DNA of 41,862 bases from DATLXH01 sp035576005 (GCA_035576005.1 DATLXH010000185.1:1-41862), one strand, 5' to 3'. Numbered from the stretch's first letter, positions 17,979-26,447 are shown. A program made the numbers and translations. The notes: generated from the sequence alone by a model not told the origin.

Positions 17979-18794
17979 TCACTCCGCAGTAAGAAACTCT
18001 CTGACAACCTCGGCGAATCGTTCGGGCTGATCGAACATGACTCGATGTCCCGCTCCCTCGATGGTCTTCAAACGGGCGTTCGGGATCTGTCTCACCGCAC
18101 GACGTCCCACGTCCACATACTGGCCATCAAGTTCCCCAGCAACCCAGAGTAACGTGCTCCTGATCGATGGGAGCCGGGAGTGCAAAGGCTCATGCGCAGC
18201 CGGCGACCAGCATCGCAGCGCCACCCCAAGAGCCTCACGACTGAACTCCCCCTCTCCCCGTACCCTCCCCCCCTCTCCCCGTACAGTGCCCCCCTCTCCC
18301 CGCGGGAGAGGGTGCCGCGTCGAGCGGCGGGTGAGGGTCTCACCCCCGTCAGCGCGGCTTGAATGTTCCCTGGTGCCCGAGGTTCTGAATACCTCCTGGT
18401 CGTTCCAAGCCTCGATCACCTCGCTCCAGGCCTCGTGTTCAAAACGTTCAGCCCACCTTTCATCCGCCGCGATTCGTTCGGCTCGCGCAAGATCGCCTTC
18501 GATTCCCACTCCGCCAGAAACAATGACCGCTCGCGAGAACAATTCCGGCGCGGCCAAAAGCGCATGAATGGCCAGGCGCCCTCCCATCGAGTATCCGACT
18601 AAGACTCGGGAGGTATCGGGAATCTGCGCGATCTGCTCGACGAATCCCGTCGCCCATTCCGACATCGACACCGGCTCGAACGATTCTGCCAAAAGGTCGG
18701 GTGCGGAAGTTTCTAGCCCGGCCCGGCTCAACTCGTCCGCAAGAAACTTCCAGTCGCTACCCTTCCCCAGAAAACCATGAAGGCACCAGATCAA
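17979..18794 (-). CDS. menH: SHCHC synthase-like alpha/beta hydrolase with repeat insert
   Basis: An alpha/beta-hydrolase of 271 residues that should eliminate pyruvate from SEPHCHC, the MenD product. The N-terminal IWCLHGFLGKGSDW carries the oxyanion HGF motif. The nucleophile elbow is VGYSMGGRLA, the acid is in WVAGELDGQYV and the histidine is in EGAGHRVMFDQPERF. The chosen start is TTG at 18794: it overlaps the menD stop as TTGA, has GGAG six bases upstream, and matches the other coupled starts here. Residues about 150-183 are encoded by a palindromic repeat (18248-18345) and read as RGEG-rich sequence inside the lid domain. The catalytic residues lie outside the insert, so activity is plausible but unproven. 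Confidence 0.8.
   Translation of the reverse strand: MIWCLHGFLGKGSDWKFLADELSRAGLETSAPDLLAESFEPVSMSEWATGFVEQIAQIPDTSRVLVGYSMGGRLAIHALLAAPELFSRAVIVSGGVGIEGDLARAERIAADERWAERFEHEAWSEVIEAWNDQEVFRTSGTREHSSRADGGETLTRRSTRHPLPRGEGGTVRGEGGRVRGEGEFSREALGVALRCWSPAAHEPLHSRLPSIRSTLLWVAGELDGQYVDVGRRAVRQIPNARLKTIEGAGHRVMFDQPERFAEVVREFLTAE
18248..18345. repeat. Family D-type palindromic repeat inside menH
   Basis: CCCTCTCCCCGTAC-type units are repeated in tandem (near 18249-18300) and run into a CTCTCCCCGCGGGAGAG palindrome and a GCCGCGTCGAGCGGCGG stretch. The pieces match the CTCTCCCC arms of the repeats at 12323-12521 and 38467-38665. The menH reading frame runs through it without a stop, giving an Arg/Gly/Glu-rich loop. 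Confidence 0.7.
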
Positions 18795-20500
18795 CCGCGA
18801 CTCCAGAGTGCATCGAGATCGTCCCAGAGTCGTCGAGTTGCATCGGCGTCGGGGAGTATCTCGATGACCGCTCTCGCGGGAAGCGTGCGGGGGTCGCCCA
18901 CCGCCGTCCATGATTCGTAGTGAAGGTCCCACATCTCCGCCCAGCCGCGGAAGTTGATGCTGTGCACTGTCTCGAAGAGCCTTCGGCGAGCAACCGGGTC
19001 CACTCCGGCGAGACCAGGGACACGAGAGAAGATCTTCCCGCCGCCGTTGTTGATTACGACGATGCGCAGTTCAGTTGAAGTCTCGAGCTGAGAGACGATC
19101 CAGGGGGCGGAGAGATCGTAGAGCGTGGTGAGATCGCCAAGGATGGCCCAGTTCGAGCGCCCGGCCTCGGATCTCCCGAAGAATGTCGACAACTCTCCGT
19201 CGATCCCGTTCGCACCTCGGTTGGCGTCGAAGGTCAGGGATCGTTCGTCGCGGGATGCGATGAAATCCCACTCGCGGATCGGGAGACTGTTGCCGAGGAA
19301 CACCATCGAGTGGGGCGGGATCGTTGCGGAGAGCGAGCGAAGAAGCGAGAGCTCCGAATGGGGCTCTCGGTCGATGGTTGCTGCGATGGCCGTGCTCATC
19401 CGTCGGTCTTCGCTGAACAGCTTCTCGTCGACGATACGCGATTCAATTGCCGCTTCGATAGCCACTTCATTGATGATCGAGCTAACGACTCCCTGCATAT
19501 GTCTGCCGCGACTCAGCCCGGAGAACGGGGCCGGGCTCAGACTCAGGACCGCCACGTCGGGCGCCTGTTCGAGATCGCGCCAGAATCGAAGTGCGGGGAC
19601 GCCGCCTATCCTGAGCACCGAGTCGAAGTTCCCTCTTTGGAGAATCCTTTCCCCTGAGCGCAGGAGTAGGTGGTCCAGTAAAGAATCTTCGCGCAACCCC
19701 GAGAGCGGTTCCGCGTGGACGGGTGCCCCGAGTCGCAAGGCAAGGTCGCGCGCGGCGGCGCGGTGTATCCGATTCAGGGAACCGAGTAGAAGCAGCGGAC
19801 GGCGTGACGCTTGAAGAAAGTTCTCGATCGTCACGCTCTGAACGGAAGGTGTCATCCCGAGCGTCGAGCGAGGGATCTGGGTGGGGGCCTCACGCTCTGA
19901 ATCATCATTCGCGCTCGTCGTTCCGTCGTAAGGCCCCCGACCAGATCCCTCGCTCGACGCTCGGGATGACACCTCTGTTTGATCATCCGTGACAGCGAGG
20001 CGCGGCACCTCTCCATCAAGCAAAGGCTCGTCGAAACAAACGTTGATGTGAAGCGGACGTTTCTCACGCCATCGAAGTCGTAACGGGAACGAGACGTCCG
20101 TCGACAAGTCGACCGACGTCTCGACGTAGGCACCGAAAAGTCCCGGCTGCTCGATGCTCTGCGGAGCTCCGGTTCCGCGGAATCGTTGCGGTCGATCCGC
20201 GGTGATGAGAAGAAGTGGGACCGACGAGTAGTGAGCTTCGATCGCCGCGGGCAGCAACTCGGCTGAAGCCGTGCCCGATGTCGTGATGACGGCAACAGGT
20301 CGCTCGTCGCGCTTGCTTCGGCCGTAGGCGAAGAACCCGGCGGAGCGCTCGTCAAAAAACGAGAGAGTTGTAACGTGAGCGTTCTCTGCCAGGACCTTGA
20401 GGAAGGGACTGTTGCGGAATCCGGCGCCCACGCAGAATTCGCGCACACCGAAGCGTCGTGCAAGCTCGAGGACATTCACCGCCAGCTCGAGGTTCGTCAT
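18791..20500 (-). CDS. menD: SEPHCHC synthase with palindromic-repeat insert
   Basis: A 569-residue ThDP enzyme that joins 2-oxoglutarate-derived succinic semialdehyde to isochorismate. The PYR domain holds the catalytic glutamate in SFFDERSAGFFAYG (about residues 47-60) and TTSGTASAELLPAAIEAHYSS in two adjoining stretches. The C-terminal ThDP site is ILGDLTTLYDLSAPW, and INNGGGKIFS follows. Residues about 176-218 have no place in the family. They are the in-frame translation of a 128-bp perfect-stem repeat (19847-19974) and fall in the linker between the PYR and central domains. Without it the protein would be about 526 residues. menD starts at ATG 20500, after a 237-bp gap from menF that holds another repeat, and ends overlapping menH (TTGA). 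Confidence 0.9.
   Translation of the reverse strand: MTNLELAVNVLELARRFGVREFCVGAGFRNSPFLKVLAENAHVTTLSFFDERSAGFFAYGRSKRDERPVAVITTSGTASAELLPAAIEAHYSSVPLLLITADRPQRFRGTGAPQSIEQPGLFGAYVETSVDLSTDVSFPLRLRWREKRPLHINVCFDEPLLDGEVPRLAVTDDQTEVSSRASSEGSGRGPYDGTTSANDDSEREAPTQIPRSTLGMTPSVQSVTIENFLQASRRPLLLLGSLNRIHRAAARDLALRLGAPVHAEPLSGLREDSLLDHLLLRSGERILQRGNFDSVLRIGGVPALRFWRDLEQAPDVAVLSLSPAPFSGLSRGRHMQGVVSSIINEVAIEAAIESRIVDEKLFSEDRRMSTAIAATIDREPHSELSLLRSLSATIPPHSMVFLGNSLPIREWDFIASRDERSLTFDANRGANGIDGELSTFFGRSEAGRSNWAILGDLTTLYDLSAPWIVSQLETSTELRIVVINNGGGKIFSRVPGLAGVDPVARRRLFETVHSINFRGWAEMWDLHYESWTAVGDPRTLPARAVIEILPDADATRRLWDDLDALWSRG
19847..19974. repeat. 128-bp palindromic element inserted in frame in menD
   Basis: The arms 19847-19880 and 19941-19974 are perfect reverse complements over 34 bp; the core begins GTCATCCCGAGCGTCGAGCG. 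Pairing continues inward with a 2-base mismatch through GGGGGCCT / AGGCCCCC, leaving a loop of about 40 bp. The GTCATCCCGAGCG...GAGGGATCTGG type is a dispersed repeat seen in many environmental bacterial genomes (from general knowledge). Translated in the menD frame it gives TEVSSRASSEGSGRGPYDG followed by a Ser/Pro-rich tail, with no stop codon. Confidence 0.88.
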
Positions 20501-20580
20501 CCAGTCTGCATGCTAACCCGCAACGATGCCGAGCCGGCCGCGCGCGAGATTGGCATACTTCTCGGCGGTGGGGGGTGGCT

Positions 20581-20712
20581 GAGCCGCGAAGCGGCGGTCC
20601 CTCTCCCCGGCGGGGAGAGGGAAGCGAGCGAAGCGATGCAGGGTGAGGGGCGCGGAGTCTCGCGATCCTTTTTGGAAGGCACGGTCCTGGTATTTCTCGC
20701 GGCGCCTCTCCG
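20581..20712. repeat. Half copy of palindromic repeat family D between menF and menD
   Basis: GAGCCGCGAAGCGGCGGTCC, CCCTCTCCCCGGCGGGGAGAG and GAAGCGAGCGAAGCGATGCAG follow the left half of the repeat at 12323-12521 nearly base for base. The right half fades after TATTTCTCGCGGCGCCTCTCC. It occupies most of the 237-bp gap between the menF stop and the menD start and would fold into a large hairpin within the operon transcript. Confidence 0.75.
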
Positions 20713-20737
20713 CTGTCCTCCGCTCGGAGTTGTCCGC

Positions 20738-21805
20738 TTACATACCCTCAGCGACCAACCCGAAGAGCATCTTCACCTGCTCCCGTTTTCTCTGCTGCTC
20801 CTCGAGCTCCTGTTGCAGCACGCTCTCTTTCAGGATTCCTCCACCCGCGCCAATCCGCACGCGCGAGCCGCTCCATTCGACATTTCGGATGGCAACGAGA
20901 CAGAGCGCACTCTCGTCCGGCATCGCAATCCCGAACGGGGCCCCGAAGACTCCTCGGCCCACGCTCTCGTCCATGTGTTGCAACCATTCCCTGGCCACTT
21001 CCGAGCGGGGCCATGAACCAAGGGCCGCTGTCGGATGAAGTCTCATGACGGCATCCTCGAATGAGAGCTCAGCACGGACCGTCATTTCAATTACGGTAGA
21101 GAGGTGTGCGAGATTCGGATAGCGACGAACCTCAGTCGGCCCGACGCTGGTCACTCCGGCGCCAGCAAGCTGGGCCACGATATCGTCCACGACCATCTGG
21201 TGCTCGGCTCGTTCCTTGGGATTCGAGAGCAGCTGGTCGGCACGCTCCAGTGAGCGTGTTCCAGCCAGGGCCATGGTGCGGAGGCGAGATCCTTCTTTCT
21301 GAAAAAGAATCTCAGGAGACGCTCCGATGAAACCACCGCCAGCGCCGAACGCGCCATACGCATGGAGTGAAGGTGGTAACTCGGCCATCCGTGAGAGCAG
21401 CTGTGTCCGGAGAGCCGCGGGTCCCGCATCAGACACTCCGGTCTGGAAGAGGATCGGTACGATCTTCGTGAAGAGTCCCTCGCTGATCGATGAGCAGGCG
21501 GCTTCGAAGAGTGCCTCGAACCGATCTCTCGATACTTCATCCCATGAGACGTTCGTCTGTGACGGACTGGATACGGCAAGACTCATCGAGTCGACTTCCT
21601 CCCAGCGGGCAGGGCGATGCCAGGGAGCGGAGCGGGTCAGGAAGAAATCATTCACATAGAACGAAGGGTGCGTGGGGTCGCGGAGGACAGAGCGCTCAAA
21701 GGGGCCGTGGCCAACCAGAAGCCTTCCCGGGGCCACCTGGACAAAGATGGTGTCGAGCTCGGGAAGATGCGGAAAGCGTTGTTCTCGCTGTCGCTGCGAC
21801 GTCAC
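20738..21805 (-). CDS. menF: Isochorismate synthase
   Basis: A 355-residue chorismate-binding enzyme that converts chorismate to isochorismate, the entry step to menaquinone. Seen: GGGFIGASPEILFQKEG, MALAGTRSLERAD, the EHQMVVDDI helix, LAHLSTVIEMTVRAEL, LHPTAALGSWPR and the C-terminal FGAPFGIAM plus IGAGGGILKES. It is shorter than E. coli MenF (431) at the N-terminus. The GTG start at 21805 overlaps the stop of the zinc-ribbon gene as GTGA. The placement within the men operon favours menaquinone over siderophore synthesis. Confidence 0.88.
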   Translation of the reverse strand: MTSQRQREQRFPHLPELDTIFVQVAPGRLLVGHGPFERSVLRDPTHPSFYVNDFFLTRSAPWHRPARWEEVDSMSLAVSSPSQTNVSWDEVSRDRFEALFEAACSSISEGLFTKIVPILFQTGVSDAGPAALRTQLLSRMAELPPSLHAYGAFGAGGGFIGASPEILFQKEGSRLRTMALAGTRSLERADQLLSNPKERAEHQMVVDDIVAQLAGAGVTSVGPTEVRRYPNLAHLSTVIEMTVRAELSFEDAVMRLHPTAALGSWPRSEVAREWLQHMDESVGRGVFGAPFGIAMPDESALCLVAIRNVEWSGSRVRIGAGGGILKESVLQQELEEQQRKREQVKMLFGLVAEGM

Positions 21806-22131
21806 CGATATCCCTCTCTGAGCGCTTCCAGCTCAGTGAGGGCTTTCCGCAGGATCTGCACGACTTTGTGGACTTCGGTTCCGTACATGCGCATCTCGGC
21901 GTCACAATCGCCGAGAGCATAGATGGCCTCGTCCTTCTCGAGCCGATCGCGCTCGAAGCGGATCCGTTCGACGAGCTCCTCGATCTCGGTCACCAGGACG
22001 AAGTGAACGTCCTTCTCACCGAGGTAGCGCTTGCATTGCGGGCAGTAGATCGAGCGGTCGGCAGCCTCGCCGACAAGCTCGAATACAAACTGCCGCTGGC
22101 ATTCCGGGCACTCGAAAACTTCGGGGAGCAA
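21802..22131 (-). CDS. Small zinc-ribbon protein heading the men operon
   Basis: A 109-residue protein whose family I do not recognise. The first third has FECPECQRQFVFEL followed about 18 residues later by YCPQCKRYLGEKD, a four-cysteine zinc ribbon. The rest is acidic and strongly helical (EIEELVERIRFERDRLEKDE and a C-terminal KVVQILRKALTELEALREG) and could form a coiled coil. The frame is open much further up but would run through the tRNA gene. The start TTG at 22131 is chosen because AAAGGA lies six bases upstream. It overlaps menF by 4 bp (GTGA), so it is the first gene of the men operon. A regulatory or assembly role is only a guess. Confidence 0.65.
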   Translation of the reverse strand: MLPEVFECPECQRQFVFELVGEAADRSIYCPQCKRYLGEKDVHFVLVTEIEELVERIRFERDRLEKDEAIYALGDCDAEMRMYGTEVHKVVQILRKALTELEALREGYR

Positions 22132-22192
22132 GTACGATCCTTTCGTTGAATTTCCGCCTGGAACAGGCTCGATTCCTCTCGGAATTCCGACC

Positions 22193-22222
22193 TTGACGCT
22201 CCTGTTCGCTGGCAGGTAGCAT
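22193..22222 (+). promoter_or_regulatory. Probable sigma-70 promoter of tRNA-Gln
   Basis: TTGACG at 22193-22198 and TAGCAT at 22217-22222 are separated by 18 bases and match the -35 and -10 boxes well. The tRNA begins 19 bases after the -10 box, leaving a short leader. It lies between the divergent men operon and the tRNA. Confidence 0.5.
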
Positions 22223-22241
22223 ACGCCCCCTTCGGCCTTCC

Positions 22242-22315
22242 TGGGAGATCGTTCAATGGTAGGACAAGCGGCTCTGAACCGCTCAATCGGGGTTCGACTC
22301 CCTGTCTCCCAGCCA
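22242..22315 (+). tRNA. tRNA-Gln (anticodon CTG)
   Basis: A full cloverleaf. The acceptor stem is TGGGAGA/TCTCCCA, the D-loop has the AATGGTAGGAC pattern, and the anticodon stem AGCGG/CCGCT encloses the loop CTCTGAA with anticodon CTG, which reads CAG. The T-arm is CGGGG-TTCGACT-CCCTG. The discriminator is G and CCA is encoded at 22313-22315. It stands alone and is divergent from the men operon. Confidence 0.97.
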
Positions 22316-22422
22316 CATTTCCTGTCAGCCCCAATCGCGGCGCTCACGCGCGTCTGAGCTCGAAGACTGGTCTCGCTCCGCAAAGCGCGAAGCGACGAGG
22401 ACTCGTCGCTGAACCCGGCGTT

Positions 22423-22660
22423 GGGCCTGAGATGCCTCCACCCCGCATCGACATGGGATAGGGAGGAGCGTTGAGCACCGAGATGACCGGCGAGGCCTCT
22501 GTACGACACTGCTGACAATCGGAGGGCTGGTCGTCACCAGGCATCGCCCGCGGAGAGTCCAGGGCCACTGCGCCAATAAAACCCGGGGGGGCTGACATCC
22601 TTCTGGACCAGCGAGTCGCTGATGCCGTACAGCGCGGCGCCACGATGATCGCGCTGCCAG
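22423..22660 (+). pseudogene. Decayed 5' fragment of the beta-carbonic anhydrase gene
   Basis: This stretch aligns with the upstream region and first 70 or so codons of the intact gene at 27741, in the same direction. Shared blocks include GGAGGAGCG before the start, ACACTGCTGACAATCGGAGG (22506-22525), the CATCGCC...CGGAGAG block, TTCTGGACCAGCG and GCCGTACAGCGCGGCGCCAC. Several indels break the frame, the initiator ATG has become TTG, and nothing of the catalytic domain remains. The similarity stops just before the kinase gene at 22702. The 22316-22422 bases before it show nothing recognisable. Confidence 0.8.
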
Positions 22661-22701
22661 GCAATCCGAGAGACGTCCGATCCGCGTTACGATAAAGACT
22701 C

Positions 22702-25026
22702 GTGCTCGGCCAGAAACTATCGCGCTATCGAATCATCGAGAAGCTCGGCGAAGGTGGAATGGGCGTTGTCTACCGTGCACACGACGAGCGCCTTGACCGC
22801 GATGTCGCAATCAAGCTCCTCTCGTCGTCGCTGGTCAGAGACAGCGCGGCACAGCGCAGACTCCAGCAGGAAGCGTCGCTGCTATCGAAGCTGAACCACC
22901 CGAACATCACCACCATCCACGACTTCGAGACGACAGATGAGATTGCGTTCGTGGTCATGGAACTCGTCCCTGGCCGAACTCTGCTGGATATTCTTGCTGG
23001 CGGTCCGGTCGATGAGCGACAGGTTCGGGCGTGGGGAGAGCAGATGTGCGCGGGACTCATCGAGGCCCACAGTTTTGGCATCGTCCACCGCGACCTCAAG
23101 CCGGCGAACTTGCGCATCACGCCCGACGGGCGGCTGAAGATTCTCGACTTCGGCCTCGCTAAACTCCTCGAGGCCGTTTCTTCTCCGGACACTCTCACCG
23201 CGGTGCAGTCACAGATCGGCACGGTCAGCGGAACTCTCCCTTACATGGCGCCCGAGCAGCTCAACGGCGAGCCCGCCGATACGCGGACAGACATTCATGC
23301 AACCGGCGCAGTGCTGTACGAGTCGATCACCGGGCGCCGGCCCTTCACCGGACGCACCGTCACGGAAGTGATGCGCATGATCGCGCTCGAGCCACCATCA
23401 ACCCCCAGCGTCCTTGGCGCGCATATCAGCGCCGGCCTGGAGCAGATCATTCTCAGATGTCTGGCCAAAGTACCAGCGCACCGCTATCAGTCCGCGAGCG
23501 ACCTGCTGGCGGATCTCCGGCGTCAATCCACAAACGGCATGTCAACGGTGAAGACTTCAGAGCCAGTGAGGGGGACTCATCAGCGAAGCGGGACGTCGAT
23601 TGCACTTTTCCCGTTCCACAACGGCAGCAGATCCGAGAGCTACGACTATCTTTCGATCGCGCTGGCCGACGAGGTGGCCGCTCTGCTCAGCCGGACTCGA
23701 TCTCTGAACGTCCGACCACTCTCGAGCACGCGTGCGTACGGGAGCGCGCCCACGGCAAGAACCGCCGGTCTGGAACTCGGCGTGGACATTGTCGTAACAG
23801 GCCGTTTCGCTGTGGATCCGCTGAACCTCCGCGTAACTCTCGAGGCAATCGAGGTGGAGTCGGATCAGCTGCTATGGGCAGGCACCCTGCGAGTCCGCCT
23901 TGACGCACTGGAGCTGATCGAGGGTGAAGTCACGGCGCGCATCGAGCGCGACCTGCTCCCGCTGCTCGGGCTCGACGCGCCACAGCGTACGGAACGAGAC
24001 CGCCGCGCAGACCCGCACGCGTATGACCTCTACCTTCGGGCAGTCGCCCTCGGCTACGACACGTCCGTCAACAGCGCGGCTATCGAGATGCTGCGGAGCG
24101 CGGTCTCCATTGATCCCGTTTTTGCTCCCGCGTGGGAGAACCTGGGACGTCGGTACCACGTCGACGCCAATTACGGCCATGGTGGAATCGTGGCGTACGA
24201 ACAGTCCGAACAGGCTTACCAGCGAGCGTTGGCGCTCGATCCGGACCTCGTCACTGCCGCGTCGGGCTTGATTTCGCATTGGACGGAAAAGGGCGAACTG
24301 ACCGCCGCGCTTGACGTCGCACGCCAGAACCTCGTTCGACGCCCCGATTCCGTCGCCGTGCTCAGCGCCGCCGCCTACGTGCAGCGTTTCGCCGGCCTTC
24401 CTCGCGAGTCCGCACAGCACCTGGAAACGGCGTTGCAGATTGATCGCGATCCCCGGCTTGGTCACGGCGCGATCACGTACCTTGCGCTCCAGGAGTACGA
24501 TCGCGCTCTTTTCTTTCTGGAGCTGCGCAAAGGGATGGCCTGGGCGGAAAACATCCGCATGTTCGTTCACCTGCATCGCGGAGCAACGCGTGACGCGGCG
24601 GAGGTGGCGCGGCGTCTTTCCTCTGAGCCAGTCTGGCCCGCCGCATTCGTCGCAGCATTCCTGGAGGATCGACCAGGTTCTGAAGTGGCTCGACTGGCAG
24701 GCGATTTCGTGGAGCAGAGCGTCCGCCTGCTGCGCGACCCCGAGTCGTCGTTCTTCGACGGAACGCTCTTGTCCTTCTGTGGTCAGACCGACCTTGCCCT
24801 GACGCTCATCCGGAACGCGATTCTTGGCGGCTATCTGGCTTACCCGAACCTTCAGACCGATCCACTGCTGGAGAAGATTCGCGGAACCACGGCCTTCGAT
24901 GATCTGGTACTCGAAGCCCGCAAACGTCATGAGGCCTTCGTTGCTTATCGAGATCGACTTATCATCGGAAGTGCTGGTAGTTCAGGCCGTCCAGGCTCAA
25001 ACGATCACACTGTCCGACAGCCCTGA
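22702..25026 (+). CDS. Ser/Thr protein kinase with TolB-like domain and TPRs
   Basis: A 774-residue soluble signalling protein. The Hanks-type kinase domain (about residues 9-270) is complete: glycine loop GEGGMGVVY (16-24), VAIK lysine 38, HRDLKPAN near 129-136, DFG near 149 and GTLPYMAPEQL near 178. A TolB-N-like domain follows (about 293-420: TSIALFPFHNGSRSESYDYL, DIVVTGRF, LLWAGTLRV), as in FlgO/adenylate-cyclase-associated fusions. The rest (about 440-740) is TPR-like helical repeat. No transmembrane segment or PASTA repeat is visible. The GTG start at 22702 places the conserved YRIIEKLG at the right distance. This architecture is common in Acidobacteriota. The substrate is unknown, and it is monocistronic. 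Confidence 0.88.
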   Translation: MLGQKLSRYRIIEKLGEGGMGVVYRAHDERLDRDVAIKLLSSSLVRDSAAQRRLQQEASLLSKLNHPNITTIHDFETTDEIAFVVMELVPGRTLLDILAGGPVDERQVRAWGEQMCAGLIEAHSFGIVHRDLKPANLRITPDGRLKILDFGLAKLLEAVSSPDTLTAVQSQIGTVSGTLPYMAPEQLNGEPADTRTDIHATGAVLYESITGRRPFTGRTVTEVMRMIALEPPSTPSVLGAHISAGLEQIILRCLAKVPAHRYQSASDLLADLRRQSTNGMSTVKTSEPVRGTHQRSGTSIALFPFHNGSRSESYDYLSIALADEVAALLSRTRSLNVRPLSSTRAYGSAPTARTAGLELGVDIVVTGRFAVDPLNLRVTLEAIEVESDQLLWAGTLRVRLDALELIEGEVTARIERDLLPLLGLDAPQRTERDRRADPHAYDLYLRAVALGYDTSVNSAAIEMLRSAVSIDPVFAPAWENLGRRYHVDANYGHGGIVAYEQSEQAYQRALALDPDLVTAASGLISHWTEKGELTAALDVARQNLVRRPDSVAVLSAAAYVQRFAGLPRESAQHLETALQIDRDPRLGHGAITYLALQEYDRALFFLELRKGMAWAENIRMFVHLHRGATRDAAEVARRLSSEPVWPAAFVAAFLEDRPGSEVARLAGDFVEQSVRLLRDPESSFFDGTLLSFCGQTDLALTLIRNAILGGYLAYPNLQTDPLLEKIRGTTAFDDLVLEARKRHEAFVAYRDRLIIGSAGSSGRPGSNDHTVRQP

Positions 25027-25074
25027 GCGAACCGAAAGACTGAAAGCTCCGACTGTCAAAGACGACCAGACCTC

Positions 25075-25461
25075 CTAAACGTGTTGATCGATCAAGATAG
25101 GGTTGCCGTCTGGATCAGCCAACACGATGCTTCCCGGGCCCGCGCTGTTCTCGTCGGCTTCGCTGATCGGAACAAGGCCCCCCTTCTTCAGTCGCCGCTG
25201 ATGGTCGCGCACATCGACGAACTCGTCGACGGCTTGTGCGCTTTCATCCCACCCTGGATTGAACGTCAGCATGTTGCGCTCAAACATGCCGTGAAACAGC
25301 CCGATCGTGACGGCGCCGTTCCTGAGAATCAGCCAGTTCTGTGTCTCGTCTCCGCCGACGACCACAAAGTCGAGCGCCTCATAGAAAGCTTTGGATAGCT
25401 GAAGATCCTTTACGACCAGACTGACTGAGAACGCACCAAGTGTTGTAGGTTGTTTGCCCAT
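25075..25461 (-). CDS. VOC (glyoxalase/bleomycin-resistance fold) protein
   Basis: A 128-residue protein with the paired beta-alpha-beta-beta-beta units of the VOC superfamily: LGAFSVSLVVKDLQLSKAFY at the start and SIVLADPDGNPILIDQ at the end. It is probably a dimeric metal-binding enzyme or binding protein; the ligand cannot be told. The frame is open to 25533, but the ATG at 25461 is chosen because GGAGA precedes it and it begins right before the first strand. It is divergent from the AraC/GyrI regulator with 65 bp between them, an arrangement that often means the regulator controls it. Confidence 0.8.
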   Translation of the reverse strand: MGKQPTTLGAFSVSLVVKDLQLSKAFYEALDFVVVGGDETQNWLILRNGAVTIGLFHGMFERNMLTFNPGWDESAQAVDEFVDVRDHQRRLKKGGLVPISEADENSAGPGSIVLADPDGNPILIDQHV

Positions 25462-25526
25462 TGTTTCTCCTCGGCGATGTGAAATTGAGTAGGGAACGAG
25501 TCTAGAATCGATGAAGGCTCCCTGGC

Positions 25527-26447
25527 TTGCCAAATCTTGCGAACTTCGACTATGTCGATCGGCTGAACCGTAGCATTGATTACGTTACGCAGAATCTCGA
25601 TAAGCCGTTGAACCTCGAAGCCGTCGCGGCAGCCGCATGTTTTTCGCCCTACCACTTCCACCGGATCTTTCGCGAGTTGATGGGCGAAACACTGGGGAGC
25701 TTCATCAAGCGTGTCCGCCTGGAGCGCTCGGTCTATCTGCTGTCGCACCGAAAACGGTCAAGCCTCACGGCGATCGCACACGCCTGTGGCTTTTCGTCGA
25801 GCTCCGATTTCTCCCGCGCCTTTCGGACCCATTACGGCGTGGCCCCGAGCAAGTTTGACGTCGACCAGTTTCGGCGGAGCGGTAGCGATGCGATGCGAGC
25901 AACGCTGGCCACGCTCGACGCGCCGCATCGCCTGGTCAGTGCACCAGCGGAGAACAGCCTGACCACATTTGCGGTGAACTTACGCGAAGTTCCGGAGCGG
26001 CACGTGGCGTACATCCGTGTGCATCGGCCTTACGAAGGCGATCACGTCCAACAGGCGGCGGCGCGACTTTTAAGGTGGGCCGATGCTCGTGGTTTCGCCG
26101 ATGGCCAATGGCTCGGATATCAGTGGGAGGACCCCGAGATTGTCGCTCTGGATCAATGTCGTTATGACATCGGTATCGAGGTTCCACCAGCGACGCGTGT
26201 CGAGGGAGAAGTCAGTACTATGGTCTTCCCAGCTTGCAAGGTCGCGGAAATCGAGATCAAGGGCGGGATCGATCTGGAATTGCGTGCCCTCCAATGGCTC
26301 TATGGCGAGTGGCTGCCGAACAGCGGTTACGCACCGGCGCACCAGCCGATGTTCGAAGCGTTCAATGGCCGGCCGTTTGCCCACGGCCTGGAATACTTCG
26401 AGCTGCGAGCCCAGCTTGTGATTACCGACGAGAACACTCCCGTTTAA
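25527..26447 (+). CDS. AraC-family regulator with C-terminal GyrI-like effector domain
   Basis: The 306-residue protein has an N-terminal pair of AraC helix-turn-helix units (about residues 8-110: NLEAVAAAACFSPYHFHRIF and ACGFSSSSDFSRAFRTHYG). The C-terminal GyrI-like small-molecule domain (about 145-302) includes VPERHVAYIRVHRPYEG, CRYDIGIEVPP and LEYFELRAQL. This is the Rob/SbmC-type layout that senses drugs or small ligands. The TTG start at 25527 has only a weak AAGG upstream, and the exact start is uncertain by a few residues. It is divergent from the VOC gene, its probable target. Confidence 0.85.
   Translation: MPNLANFDYVDRLNRSIDYVTQNLDKPLNLEAVAAAACFSPYHFHRIFRELMGETLGSFIKRVRLERSVYLLSHRKRSSLTAIAHACGFSSSSDFSRAFRTHYGVAPSKFDVDQFRRSGSDAMRATLATLDAPHRLVSAPAENSLTTFAVNLREVPERHVAYIRVHRPYEGDHVQQAAARLLRWADARGFADGQWLGYQWEDPEIVALDQCRYDIGIEVPPATRVEGEVSTMVFPACKVAEIEIKGGIDLELRALQWLYGEWLPNSGYAPAHQPMFEAFNGRPFAHGLEYFELRAQLVITDENTPV

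Noticed and set aside
22396..22425. GGCGTTGGGC resembling the core of an integron attC site
   Set aside because: No matching inverse core or cassette array is nearby and no integrase is present; a chance match.
21802..22518. Longer 238-residue version of the zinc-ribbon protein
   Set aside because: It would be read through the opposite strand of the tRNA-Gln gene; the TTG at 22131 with AAAGGA upstream is a better start.
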